Below, in pieces: positions 45,372 to 57,372 of a stretch of DNA of 64,000 nt. Both the position numbers and the translations under genes were made by a program. The stretch is from the NCBI RefSeq assembly GCF_933775445.1, contig NC_065874.1, positions 746,501 to 810,500 of the forward strand, in the 5' to 3' direction. The stretch comes from Argentina anserina (lineage: Eukaryota; Streptophyta; Magnoliopsida; Rosales; Rosaceae). Below the pieces are notes generated by a model that did no database searches, was not told the DNA's origin, and saw only the letters and a program-made list of their open reading frames with translations. How positions within the stretch are numbered: the stretch's first letter is position 1; every line of letters begins with the position of its first letter.

Positions 45372-45611
45372 TCAAGCATAATACTTCTTCAAGAACTTAC
45401 CGTTAATGGGACCGATCCTCAAACCGTCTTCCGGCACAATTTTGTAAGCTCCATTGCTGTATACTTTTCTGACGACGTAAAGACCATCCCACTTTGACTT
45501 GAATTTAGAGCCAGACTTGTGCGTCATAATGATGGGTCTTCGAACAACAACTAAATCATTAACTTGAAAACGCCTTTGTTGAAGGCGTGTGACATCCGAA
45601 CTTGGTAGCAT
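45372..45611 (-). pseudogene. Gypsy integrase C-terminus fragment
   Basis: A 79-codon frame with RRFQVNDLVVVRRPIIMTHK, KWDGLYVVRKVYSNGAYKIV and the end GPINGKFLKKYYA, the typical C-terminus of Ty3/gypsy polyproteins. Confidence 0.85.
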
Positions 45612-45801
45612 TCCAGGTGTTGTTGTGCATCAAGCCTCTTATCGTCCAAAGCTTCTAACTCTTAAAGGCGCAACTTGACATTTTCTTAATTTGTGAGACC
45701 TTGCAAAGCGATTCTCAACGACAGAATTTCTTTCTCTAATGGTAACACGGCTTCGACACCATAAACAAGAGAATAAGGTGTAGCATTTGTGGCTTCCCCC
45801 A

Positions 45802-45821
45802 CCCCCCCCCCCCCCCCCCCC
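45802..45821. repeat. Homopolymer of 20 C (G on the minus strand)
   Basis: An uninterrupted run of 20 C with C5A just before it. It lies at the junction where most of gypsy pol is missing. Confidence 0.9.
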
Positions 45822-45896
45822 ATCTTCAAGTTATGGAAGAGCTTCGTCTACTTCAATTTCAAAATCTTCATGATTTTCTTCATCTACGGCATATGC

Positions 45897-46283
45897 TTAT
45901 GCCACCGTGATATGATAAGAGGTTTGGATAATGTTATCCTTATCGCCATTACCGAGGTTGGTATCTCCTTTTTTGTCAGTGAATATGATGGTATGTCGCT
46001 TCACTTTGAGTTGATCCGTGGAATTCACTTCCAACACACACTGCCTCCTCATGCGCGACGGGATTTCTTTGCTCTCCTCTTGACTACAAGTCGATTTCTT
46101 CTTGCTTATTTGTCGTTCCTTATGTTCGCGCGCCTCCTTTGTGAAATGCGACAGTGCTTTTATTGGGTGAAAATATAGTGAAACTGGCTCGAACGACCCG
46201 AATGTTACGGTAATGCAACTGACTTTAGCAACGTCGTCAACGTCCAGCTCAATCCTTCCTTGCTTGGCGAGATTTATGATCAA
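45897..46283 (-). pseudogene. Gypsy gag-protease spacer fragment
   Basis: The frame opens with MIINLAKQGRIELDVDDVAK and continues ITVTFGSFEPVSL, resembling the region between gag and protease in Tat-type elements (LARQGKIELDLDEVA..TFGSFEPV). The rest is K/E-rich and drifts from the family. Confidence 0.6.
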
Positions 46284-46429
46284 ATCCTTGAGAACAAAGC
46301 ATTTCTATATAGGGTGACTAACGAGACAGAAGATCTATTATCTTGTTTTCGAGCAGATCCTCTAACATGCATGCTACATCAGAGTCTGGGAACGGGTACA
46401 TCTTTCGCTCCATCTCCTTCAACGTGCGT

Positions 46430-46759
46430 TTACACTTTATTGAACTCCTTATCCCGCGTAGAGATCTTAAATGGTGCAGTATTGATGACCATTGATTCTT
46501 TGGAAGGTTTCTTCACAACCTCGTCAAATCTGCTTCCGAAAACTTTATTTGTTCGTTGGTCAACCAGGGACTCATTCTTTCCTTTATGACTTGCCAAGCT
46601 TAGCTCCATGTCGTGGGCTCGAGTAGCCAACTCTTCGAAAGAACGAGGCTTGTTTCCTTGTAAGATGTATAGCAAATCAAAGTGCATGCCTTGGATGCAC
46701 ATTTCAACGGCTGACACCTCTGACGGTCGGTCTTTGCAATCAAGGCTAAGTGACGCCAT
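46430..46759 (-). pseudogene. Gypsy gag fragment
   Basis: The frame carries DRPSEVSAVEMCIQGMHFDL, LYILQGNKPRSFEELATRAH and DMELSLASHKG, conserved retrotransposon gag sequence of this group. It lacks the N-terminal part and the zinc knuckle. Confidence 0.8.
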
Positions 46760-47429
46760 CTATGGATGCGTCGCCATCGCGACTGTTATTTGAATGTTTG
46801 AGTTTCTTAAACTCATGTCTATAAACGATAATCTCAAGGTCTACGTACTCATTTATTTGAGTTGATTCATTACTCTAATGCAGCACTATTTGCTGACAAA
46901 AAGATCCCAAAAATAACGAATTCTATGGGACACTTAAAAGTGATTTAATGAACGTCTATGACGACGTATTACCAGAGTTGACCTTGAAACATGCTCCACA
47001 TCCGAGAAACACATGTCATTTATTGGCACCTGTATCTATTTCTCGAGGGAATTTTGGAGATGAAAACGTAACATTCTTCCATTCTCAAGTAAGCACATTT
47101 TTTAGCCTTAGGCTAAGGCTCCGCCCAATCAGATATGCAAGATTTTGTTGCTACAGATTTTTGATTAGTCAATCTATTTTGACTATGTCTTCTGCTTACT
47201 ATTTTTCAAGTATGACGTTGGCATTGCCATGATTATTGCTCGACTTTAGCTTAAGTCGTCTATTGGAATTGGAAGCTTGTTTGTGTTGTATTAAATATGG
47301 GCATATTCTATAAAATTTCTCGTCTTTCTTGGACTCGTGATAATTTTATTTGCCTTGACTTAGCATGCATGGTCAACGTTTGCAACTCACGTGGTTTTTA
47401 AATTGGCCGCTTTTGGGTTACATGGGACC
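46760..47429. other. Gypsy 5' region, degenerate
   Basis: Leader-like sequence between gag and the nested copia; no intact frame. No primer-binding site could be fixed. Confidence 0.4.
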
Positions 47430-48774
47430 TCAATAGCACTACATTGTGATTTTGGACTTTGAAATTTGGAAAACGGACCTCGGAATGTCAAAATTGACGT
47501 CGTTTTTACCGGTTACTGTTCCAGCGTTTCCGGAACGTTTTTGGCGTTTTACCGGCGTATTCGCCGCCTTCCGGCCATTTGCCGGCGTTTCCGGCACCGC
47601 CATCCGGTTCCGGACGGCGTTCCCTGTTGGACCTGAAGTTAAAGCCTCCATACCGGCCAGGTCCGGTCACCGCCGGCCGGATTTCCGGAAATCGGTGCCG
47701 CCAGCTTCCGACGAGTTTTTCCGACGTTTTTTTTTCGTCGTTTCTCGTCATTTTCCCGGCATATCTCAGCAATTCTTGATGCCATGTTTTCCTAATCCAA
47801 AATTCACCCGGTTTTGAGTTAATTTGACATGGTTTTCCGGTTAATTTTCCGATTTTCTCCAAGTCGTTTCATAGCTCAAATGATTTTATTATTATTGGTG
47901 ACCACCCGCACCAATTGGATGGTTTTTACCACCCAAATTGTTTGGTATTCAACTGCTCCAATACCATGTTTTTCCAACTCTTGAGTTGAAGAATGTAGTT
48001 CTATTGCCATGTGATACATTCGATGGGATTGTCATTTGTTTCAATCCCCTCTTACAATATCCTACGGCGTATTGTGTAGAGAAATTCACCGCGTCGTTGA
48101 CTCTCTTAATCTTCATTTTGATAATGTCCCGCCGTGAAATCGAGTGTCTTGCTAATTGCGTAACCACCCACACTATCCTACGGCGCAAGTAGTTGTTTTA
48201 CGGATCTCGTGCGGAGATTGTGTTGTATATCTTCGTGCCTTGCTAAGTTTTAAAGGCCATTCATGCCAATGATGGATTTTCATCTTGATATTTGTGTTAA
48301 GAATGGAGAGGAATAAATCTGTCAGATTTCATTGACAGTATCTTTTTCAAGCTTCGACAGTAGCTTTGTTAGCCTGCAGACATCGTTTTGCTTGCCTGCA
48401 GCAGTAGCTTTATGTAACTCAAGATTCTTTGAATCATGGGTTCGGTTTTACTGTGTTCTCGGTTTTGACATGATCGTTTTTTAGTCATTTTGAACAAGAT
48501 ATGATGATTCGAGTTCTTTGAAATTCACATTATCATCTATTTTTCATGTTCACGAAGCGATTGGAGGACCACCTCACCCATGCTCCACACGGTGAGGCCG
48601 AGCCTATCTGTGCCATGCACGGTGAGGCCGAGCCTACCTATTTCGGCGGCTCCATGGCATTAAGGCCGTCGGTGGCGGCATCCCCTCCTTCACAGGAGCT
48701 TGTGATGCCTCCCGTGTCTTCTAATGCCTCCATGACAATCTCTGATGCCAATCGCTCATTTTACAAAGCTTGTT

Positions 48775-49335
48775 CTTTAGCTAGATTTCAAGGAAGTCCT
48801 TATTTGCTAAGGCTCCAACCGAGAACATTCCATTCTTACAAAGTATTTAAAGTGACATTAGTAGACCCTATCCAACCGAATACGGACATTTTTCGGTATT
48901 TTTATGGTATAGGTTAAGAGCATCGACGCGTTGGTCACACGTCGCTTTGCTTTCCACAAGAAACGCTGCATTCGCTAAAGTTTTTAGCTATGATCATCAT
49001 ACTAAGGGCTCACCACCCTTCCCATCCTCTCAAATCTATTTGATTGGATACCGTTGGAGAGTTCACCTCCACGACTTTGATGATTTCGTTTTGCATATCT
49101 ACTGGCATCGTCGTTGAACATAGTATTCCTCATGTTCATTCACTGCACGATCTAGTAGAGCTCGGACTTGGTTATGGGTACTAACCTACCGATTTTTGCA
49201 TGGAGATATGTAATGATGTTGCATGCAGCGACACTTATTCGTTTTAAACTCACAACTTACCAAGCGTTTAGTGCGTACCAGATGGTTACTGGATACGATC
49301 CCAACGTTCTTTTCCTTAAACGCCTATTTGGTTAA
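48775..49335 (+). pseudogene. Copia integrase remnant
   Basis: Broken frames include RASTRWSHVALLSTRNAAFA at about 48918 and LLHAATLIRFKLTTYQAFSA, YQMVTGYDPNVLF at about 49217, both hallmark copia integrase stretches. Several stops and shifts between. Confidence 0.75.
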
Positions 49336-50319
49336 AGTTGTTTATGTGCCTCTATTGTAGTTATCTCAATGGGTCTACTTGAAACGATTAAGTATTCTGG
49401 TTGGTTATGATTTATGAATCACCAACACTTGTCCGCTATTTCCAATCTACAACCGTTGATCTCTATCCTGCGATATTAGCAGACGGTCACTTTAATGAGA
49501 CATACTTCCCGTCGTTAGGGGGAGATATGGAATTCTCCCATTCTGGTTTTAACGCCAGGAACTGACGTGGTGTGGCACTATGTCTCATTAAGATCCCGCA
49601 CTACTCAAAGTGAGTAAATGTGCAACGCATTATCGACCTCCAGAAAGTCAAAAATTCGATGGTCAATGACTTTACCGATATTGCGAAAGTGACGAGATCG
49701 CACATAAATGCTGTGATGTGCCGGTAAGGTTGGGACTCTCAGAATATGGGAGAATTTCATATGACCTGGTCCTAGCACCGTTGGCACCATCCCTGACAGT
49801 GGGAAGGAAGCCGGCGATGGCACCATCGTACGCTGTGGTGTTGTCGGCGCCCGTGGCATTGCACCACAAAACAAGGGCAGTAAACGCAAAGATGGACTAT
49901 TAAGGGTCATAGCTTCTGTCTTGGCTCCTGCCTAGATGAGAGGGAGACCATTATTCTCTGGTATCAAAACTAGAAAGAAGCGAAGTGCGTAGGCACAAGT
50001 ATTTCGCCCATCATCAAGAGATATTCTCTAAACATGTGTATCAACTAAGTTCTGTGGGACGCTACAGACTCCTTTTGTTGATGTTAGAGAAGAATAGAAA
50101 TCTCACGAATTGATCGTATACAGCGCGTGCGCGTGTTTAATGTATTGATCTCCCATGATTGATGATGTATTCGCTTATGCCCTTATTCTGTTGTAAATCA
50201 TCAACGATGAGTAACTTGACCGAAGTGGAAAGAATCAATACAGGCTGAACTAGACTTGTTATGTTGGTCGTTGTTCGTAAGTATAATGAGAAAGATGAAG
50301 TCATGCAATATATGCAGGA

Positions 50320-50535
50320 CTTATGGCGCAAAGATTGTCTCATTATCCTAGTATTGAGTACGATGAGTTATATTCTCTCGTTATGGACATAATTTCTTTC
50401 CGCTACTTGATCAGTAGTAGTGTCCATGAAAACTGATTTGCACCATATGATAGTGGTCATAGAATATCTGTAAAGGGATCTTGACGCAGATATGAGAGTA
50501 CCCGAGGGACTTTAAATGCCTCCAGACCACGGAGA
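50320..50535 (+). pseudogene. Copia reverse transcriptase remnant
   Basis: Frames read RLSHYPSIEYDELYSLVMDI, ISFRYLIS and later RDLDADMRVPEGL, matching copia RT (ETYSPVMDVITFRYLIS; YGSLD..IYMKVPEG) with indels. Confidence 0.65.
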
Positions 50536-51759
50536 GATTATGTAATCAGATTGCGACATTCAAGAGAACGTAGTACAATCGGTTGCAAGAACTCATACCC
50601 ATATGTGTTCATATGAAGCTAATTCTTGATTCTCTATTCCGTTTAAGTATAGATGATGAAGAGATTCAATGAGCTATACATTCATACATGTTAGTGTTGT
50701 TGAGACACTATTGCTTTCATTATGACGTGATTAACTATGCGCCTATGCATTGTCATTCGACTTGCATTGCTTCTTTGACATGGGTTTAGTTCTACACTTA
50801 ATGAACCAACACAAATCCTATCCACACCAACGCTGCCAGCAGCTCCAACAACATCAACGTACGCCTTGGTGTAGCAGTCGATACTGGTAGCGTAGAGGAT
50901 GCGTACGGTTCCGTCTTGGACCAAAATCAGTCCTTCATTGGTCAATTCCCCCATTCTTTTCGCGAAAGACACATTAAATGTGACAAATCAGAATCTGTCC
51001 AGTTTCGTAGGTCAAATTCAACGAGACCTACAGTACAGCTCGCTCAATGAAATATGGTGAAATTAGTATCGTTCGAAAGGTCTATGTGTTTACTTTGAAT
51101 GGACATCAACATTTCGTTCATAGCTATCATATTGAGTGAGTTATGGCCGTTTTAGCAAAGTAGGACAGTCCTGTCCGGAAATTTGCAAGTCAGTCAACTT
51201 CGACAGAGCATTGTGAACTGCTCCAATCGGATGAGGTTGTGAACCTTATGTCACTGGAAAGCCACGGGTGTCTACTTTTCAGAACATTTTACGGTTCGCT
51301 GATACCTATTTTGACGAATAAGTTATGGCCGTTTAAGTTAGTTAAGGTCCTTCTACCCGAGAATCTGATTTTCATTGCACTCTTGTTTTGAGTTGTTATG
51401 CAATATTGTTTCCTAAGATCTAAGTTTGGCTAAGTATAGCATGTATGATCTAAGGATGTTTGGCTAGATTAATGATTAATCATTAGCCCAAGACTACGTT
51501 TGAGAAGCATGTAATGAACGTTGTATACGTTGTTCTTTGTACTCCATGATTATGGCACTAATCAGGAGGAGTTGTTTCGTAAACTGCAGGAGGAGTCTAG
51601 CTCACATGATGCTATCAAATGTAGACGGTGCGATGTGCTCTTTTTCCCTTCGATCAAGCTTTTGTTTTTACCCAAGAGGTTTTTATTTTGCTTGACAAGG
51701 TTTTTACCGAGGCAACGATGTGTGCACCATGCAACCTAGGCATGCGACACAAGGGGGAG

Positions 51760-51944
51760 TGTTCCGGGAGAATTACTATTCTACCCTTGTGTGTGTCTTA
51801 GCTTAATAGGTTTCATGTTAGGAGATAGATTAGCATCTCCGTAATAGATTAGGACTCCGAATCCTACGGGATTCGGGTTTTGTAATGCCTATATATAGGC
51901 CCCCATATCATTCAATAATACACAATTATTTCATCCTGAAACTA
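51760..51944 (+). repeat. 3' LTR of the copia element
   Basis: Starts TGTTCCGGGAGAATTACTAT right after the polypurine tract ACACAAGGGGGAG (51747-51759). It contains a TATA-like CCTATATATAGG near 51886 and polyadenylation-type CATTCAATAAT. The right end is approximate because it abuts gypsy LTR sequence. Confidence 0.65.
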
Positions 51945-52272
51945 TCAATATATATTTTCTGATTAATTAGTCATGAGAATAACTAAATTAAACATATTGA
52001 AATAATTGATTTAATTATAACCGTAAAGAAATTTATTACTTTAATCAAATATCCGATTACCTTTTCGATCGTTAATGACATTCAATTTCTAATTAAAACC
52101 GGAATCACGTAGCTTTAATTACGATTACACGTTTCTGTGCTGATACGAATTTTATTCAGATCCGTACTGACTTTTTTGACTTTTGGGCCACGTTTGCAAT
52201 TTTTGACGGGTTCTTAGTTGATTTAATCATTTAATGAAAATAATTTACTTTATTAAATTTCTTGTGTGAACA
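51945..52272 (-). repeat. Truncated 5' LTR of the gypsy element
   Basis: About 328 bp nearly identical to 43012-43339, ending at the TATAA target duplication. The remaining ~360 bp of this LTR are missing where the copia element abuts it. Confidence 0.8.
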
Positions 52273-52277
52273 TATAA

Positions 52278-55200
52278 TTCTCTTTAAAACCCAATATCAA
52301 AAACAACCAATCAATAATAACAAAATGCGATGATTTGATATACAAGTGAATCAAGAGAAATCATAAAAATATGAAAAAGATCCAAGCAGTCGATATCAGA
52401 ATGGGAGAGAAAGATCATGTAACAACATTTTTAAATCATTTCTCTTGTATACCCAATCTCGAGTCGACAAAAAATAGAAAAACAAATAAAACATGTAATA
52501 AGTCATGAGGTTTCCTTTGATTACCCTATTTCAAAACGAAATCAGAAAAGATAAATTCTCTTGAAAACTCTCAAAACAAACAAAAGATATGATGTTATTC
52601 ATAACAAAAAAATATAATGAACAGACAAAATATGTGAATAAAAAAATCATAAAAATATCAAAAAGATACAAGCAGCCGATATGAGAATGTGAGAAAGATC
52701 ATGTAACAACATTTTTAAATCATTTCTCTTGTATACCCAATCTCGAGTCGACAAAAAATAGAAAAGTAACAGAGAAACAATGTAATAAGTCATGGGTTTC
52801 CTTTGATTACCCTAGTTCAAAACGAAATCGGAAAAGATAAATTCTCTTGAAAACTCTCAAAACAAACAAAAGATATGATGTCATTCTTAACAAAAAAATA
52901 ATGAACAGACAAAACAAGTGAATAAAAAGAAATCATAAAAATATCAAAAAGATACAAGCAGCCGATATGAGAATGGGAGAGAAAGATCATGTAACAACAT
53001 TTTTAAATCATTTCTCTTGTATACCCAATCTCGAGTTGACAAAAAAGAGAAAAGTAGCAGAGAAACAATGTAATAAGTCATGGGTTTCCTTTGATTACCC
53101 ACTTCAAAACGAAATCGGAAAAGAAAAATTCCCTTGAAAACTCTCAAAACAAACAAAAGATGTGATGTCATTCTTAACAAAAAAATATAATGAACAGACA
53201 AAACAAGTGAATAAAGAGAAATCATAAAAATATGAAAAAGATCCAAGCAGCCGATATGAGAATGGGAGAGAAAGATCATGTAACAACATTTTTAAATCAT
53301 TTCTCTTGTATACCCAATCTCGAGTTGACAAAAAATAGAAAAGTAACAGAGAAACAATGTACTAAGTCATGCGTTTCCTTTGATAACCCACTTCAAAACG
53401 AAATCGGAAAAGAAAAATTCCCTTGAAAACTCTCAAAACAAACAAAAGATGTGATGTCATTCTTAACAAAAAAATATAATGAACAGACAAAACAAGTGAA
53501 TAAAGAGAAATCATAAAAATATGAAAAAGATCCAAACAGTCGATATCAGAATGGGAGAGAAAGACCATGTAACAACATTTTTAAATCATTTCTCTTGTAT
53601 ACCCAATCTCGAGTTGACAAAAAAGAGAAAAGTAGCAAAGAAACAATGTAATAAGTCATGGGTTTCCTTTGATTACCCACTTCAAAACGAAATCGGAAAA
53701 GAAAAATTCCCTTGAAAACTCTCAAAACAAACAAAAGATGTGATGTCATTCTTAACAAAAAAAATATAATGAACAGACAAAACAAGTGAATAAAGAGAAA
53801 TCATAAAAATATGAAAAAGATCCAAACAGTCGATATCAGAATGGGAGAGAAAGATCATGTAACAACATTTTTAAATCATTTCTCTTGTATACCCAATTTC
53901 GAGTCGACAAAAAATAGAAAAACAAATAAAACATTTAATAAGTCATGAGGTTTCCTTTGATTACCCTATTTCAAAACAAAATCGGAAAAGATAAATTCTC
54001 TTAAAAACTCTGAAAACAAACAAAAGATGTGATGTCATCCTTAACAAAAAAAAATATAATGAACAGACAGAACAAGTGAATAAAAAGAAATCATAAAAAT
54101 ATGAAACAGATCCAAGCAGTTGATATCAGAATGGGAGAGAAAGATCATGTAACAACATTTTTGAATCATTTCTCTTGTATACCCAATCTCGAGTCGACAA
54201 AAAATAGAAAAACAAATAAAACATGTAATAAGTCATGAGGTTTCCTTTGATTGCCCTATTTCAAAACAAAATCGGAAAAGATAAATTCTCTTGAAAACTC
54301 TGAAAACAAACAAAAGATGTGATGTCATCCTTAACAAAAAAAAATATAATGAACAGACAGAACAAGTGAATAAAGAGAAATCATAAAAATATGAAACAGA
54401 TCCAAGCAGTCAATATCAGAATGGGAGAGAAAGATCATGTAACAACATTTTTGAATCATTTCTCTTGTATACCCAATCTCGAGTCGACAAAAAATAGAAA
54501 AACAAATAAAACATGTAATAAGTCATGAGGTTTCCTTTGATTACCCTATTTCAAAACAAAATCAGAAAAGATAAATTCTCTTGAAAACTCTGAAAACAAA
54601 TAAAAGATGTGATGTCATCCTTAACAAAAAAAATATAATGAACAGACAGAACAAGTGAATAAAGAGAAATCATAAAAATATGAAACAGATCCAAGCAGTC
54701 GATATCAGAATGGGAGAGAAAGATCATGTAACAACATTTTTAAATCATTTCTCTTGTATACCCAATCTCGAGTTGACAAAAAATAGAAAAGTAACAGAGA
54801 AACAATGTACTAAGTCATGCGTTTCCTTTGATAACCCACTTCAAAACGAAATCGGAAAAGAAAAATTCCCTTGAAAACTCTCAAAACAAACAAAAGATGT
54901 GATGTCATTCTTAACCAAAAAAATATAATGAACAGACAAAACAAGTGAATAAAGAGAAATCATAAAATATGAAAAAGATCCAAACAGTCGATATCAAAAT
55001 GGGAGAGAAAGATCATGTAACAACATTTTTAAATCATTTCTCTTGTATACCCAATCTCGAGTTGACAAAAAATAGAAAAATAATAGAGAAACAATGTAAT
55101 AAGTCATGCGTTTCCTTTGATTACCCACTTCAAAACGAAATCGGAAAAGGAAAATTCTCTTGAAAACTCTCAAAACAAACAAAAGATGTGATGTCATCCT

Positions 55201-56420
55201 TAACAAAAAATATAATGAACAGACAAAACAAGTGAATAAAGAGAAATCATAAAAATATCAAAAAGATACAAGCAGCCGATATGAGAATGGGAGAGAAAGA
55301 TCATGTAACAACATTTTTAAATCATTTCTCTTGTATACCCAATCTCGAGTTGACAAAAAATAGAAAAGTAACAGAGAAACAATGTACTAAGTCATGCGTT
55401 TCCTTTGATAACCCACTTCAAAACGAAATCGGAAAAGAAAAATTCCCTTGAAAACTCTCAAAACAAACAAAAGATGTGATGTCATTCTTAACCAAAAAAA
55501 TATAATGAACAGACAAAACAAGTGAATAAAGAGAAATCATAAAATATGAAAAAGATCCAAACAGTCGATATCAAAATGGGAGAGAAAGATCATGTAACAA
55601 CATTTTTAAATCATTTCTCTTGTATACCCAATCTCGAGTTGACAAAAAAGAGAAAAGTAGCAGAGAAACAATGTAATAAGTCATGGGTTTCCTTTGATTA
55701 CCCACTTCAAAACGAAATCGGAAAAGAAAAATTCCCTTGAAAACTCTCAAAACAAACAAAAGATGTGATGTCATTCTTAACAAAAAAATATAATGAACAG
55801 ACAAAACAAGTGAATAAAGAGAAATCATAAAAATATGAAAAAGATCCAAACAGTCGATATCAGAATGGGAGAGAAAGATCATGTAACAACATTTTTAAAT
55901 CATTTCTCTTGTATACCCAATCTCGAGTTGACAAAAAAAGAGAAAAGTAGCAGAGAAACAATGTAATAAGTCATGGGTTTCCTTTGATTACCCACTTCAA
56001 AACGAAATCGGAAAAGAAAAATTCTCTTGAAAACTCTTAAAACAAACAAAAGATGTGATGTCATTCTTAAAAATATATATATAATGAACAGACAAAACAA
56101 GTGAATAAAGAGAAATCATAAAAATATGAAAAAGATCCAAACAGTCGATATCAGAATGGGAGAGAAAGATCATGTAACAACATTTTTAAATCATTTCTCT
56201 TGTATACCCAATCTCGAGTCGACAAAAAAGAGAAAAAGTAACAGAGAAACAATGTAATAAGTCATAGGGTTTGGCCTGATTACCCAGCTTCAAAATGAAA
56301 TGAAGAAGAAAAATTGCAAGATGGCATCGTATCATAATTCCCTTTTAAAACTCAATCTCAAAACAAACAAGAAATAATAACTATAGAATGGGATGAAATG
56401 ATATACATGAGAATGACATT
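52278..56420. repeat. Tandem array of ~289-bp satellite monomers (about 14 copies)
   Basis: The anchor GGGAGAGAAAGATCATGTAA recurs near 52403, 52689, 52975, 53264, 53553, 53843, 54133, 54423, 54712, 55001, 55289, 55578, 55867 and 56158, a period of 286-291 bp. Monomers fall into at least three variants. One has AACAAATAAAACATGTAATA (units 1, 6, 7, 8); one has AAGTAGCAGAGAAACAATG (3, 5, 12, 13); one has ATGTACTAAGTCATGCG (4, 9, 11). Each carries a ~64-codon open frame, but frames on the other strand are equally long, so coding is doubtful. The edge units keep an extra ~22 bp (TTGCAAGATGGCATCGTATC) that inner units lack. Confidence 0.92.
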
Positions 56421-57372
56421 TTGGTACGCGCTTTTTCAATACAAGGAAGAAGAAGAATAGATGAGATAGACTCGCCTACTTACAGAACTCATTCTCTAGT
56501 AATAATATCTTAATAATTTCACGATTAAAGATAATCATATATGACCAGTACTATGTAGTTATTTACATTTTACCAAAACCAATGCAGTTACAAGTAAATT
56601 GACTATGACATACAGGATCAAATTTCATGGTTCATCCTAATTTTCTACATTTGGACTAGTGTGTGAGGGTGTGAAGGAGCACATCAGGTTCACTGCCAAA
56701 AGATAATATTTAAACCAAGTTTTAATCTGTTCCTAAGTCATCACCAACGCGGACAACAAATAAACTGATAAAAGCAATCAACATGTTCATTATGCTTAGA
56801 TGTTAAAATCATACATACAAATGTAGAGCGAAACAAACAGAAAACATTTACATTGAGTCAAGAAATCTCACCTCTGGACTCCACACAGCAGTGTGGATGG
56901 ACCCCATGTGCTTCCCATGACACAATATCTGAAACAGAAAAGCATTGATTACTTAGAATAACACTTCCTAACACAGGAAAAAGTAAACACAATGAAATTA
57001 AGAGGAAGATCAGGCAATAACAACACAAATTTGTTTCCAAGCGCAAGGGACAATTGACCAACATAGTACAGACAACGCAACAAGGAATCCTGATAACACA
57101 AAACCCTGAAGGATAAATAGAAAAAAAGTTTATAATTTGCAGCTAGAATTACTAAACAAGTGTGGTCTAAAAGTAAACGAAAAAAAAAATCAGAGGATGG
57201 GGTTATCTGATACAAAATTGAACATAAGCATAGCCAACTCAATAACCAAATTAGTGGACAAATATGGATATCTGATTATCTACTCAACCACATTACTCTA
57301 AAAGAGGTTAATGCTCACAAAGAAATTAGTGAGGAGCAATATGAAGTTTCAGCTCAAAACCCAAAATCTTAC
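56421..57372. other. Intergenic between satellite and VWA pseudogene
   Basis: The missing last exons of the VWA gene should be here but are not recognisable. An AG-flanked stretch at about 56874-56933 (TTTCAG .. CCAGAG|GTGAGA) looks like an exon but does not fit the VWA family. Confidence 0.4.

Larger units (their letters stand above)
47430..51944 (+). mobile_element. Decayed Ty1/copia retrotransposon nested in the gypsy element
   Basis: Plus-strand internal region without any long frame. Integrase, reverse transcriptase, a polypurine tract and a 3' LTR are recognisable in order. The 5' LTR (which should begin TGTTCCGGGAG) is not found, so the left end is deleted together with part of the host gypsy LTR. 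A GC-rich stretch with CCGGCG motifs at 47480-47720 is probably its leader. Confidence 0.7.
42653..52272 (-). mobile_element. Degenerate Ty3/gypsy retrotransposon with nested copia
   Basis: Termini TGTAGAAC (left) and GTGTGAACA (right) are flanked by identical TATAA at 42648-42652 and 52273-52277. On the minus strand the order is right LTR remnant, gag, gag-protease piece, integrase C-terminus, tandem repeats, captured host gene fragments, polypurine tract, left (3') LTR. Most of pol is missing between 45612 and 45896. A Ty1/copia element replaces the inner part of the right LTR. Layout and the tandem repeats after integrase suit the Tat/Ogre group; the clade is inference. Joining the flanks restores one satellite monomer, proving insertion into that array. 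Confidence 0.8.

Noticed and set aside
48546..48917. 123-codon plus-strand frame as a separate gene
   Set aside because: It lies in the copia internal region; other frames over it read as copia gag-integrase sequence, so it is a decayed part of that element.
49605..50972. Minus-strand frames of 65-101 codons
   Set aside because: They are antisense to decayed copia integrase and reverse transcriptase sequence.
52944..56100. Repeated minus-strand frames of 66-111 codons and plus-strand frames of 64 codons in the satellite
   Set aside because: They recur with the monomer, occur on both strands, and tolerate indels between units; no codon-level conservation beyond the DNA repeat itself is evident.
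52278..56420. CRISPR-like regular spacing
   Set aside because: The whole 289 bp repeats, not a short repeat with unique spacers, and this is a plant nuclear sequence.
56874..56933. Candidate exon 11 of the VWA gene
   Set aside because: It is flanked by AG and GTGAGA, but its translation does not match the family's C-terminal region in any frame.
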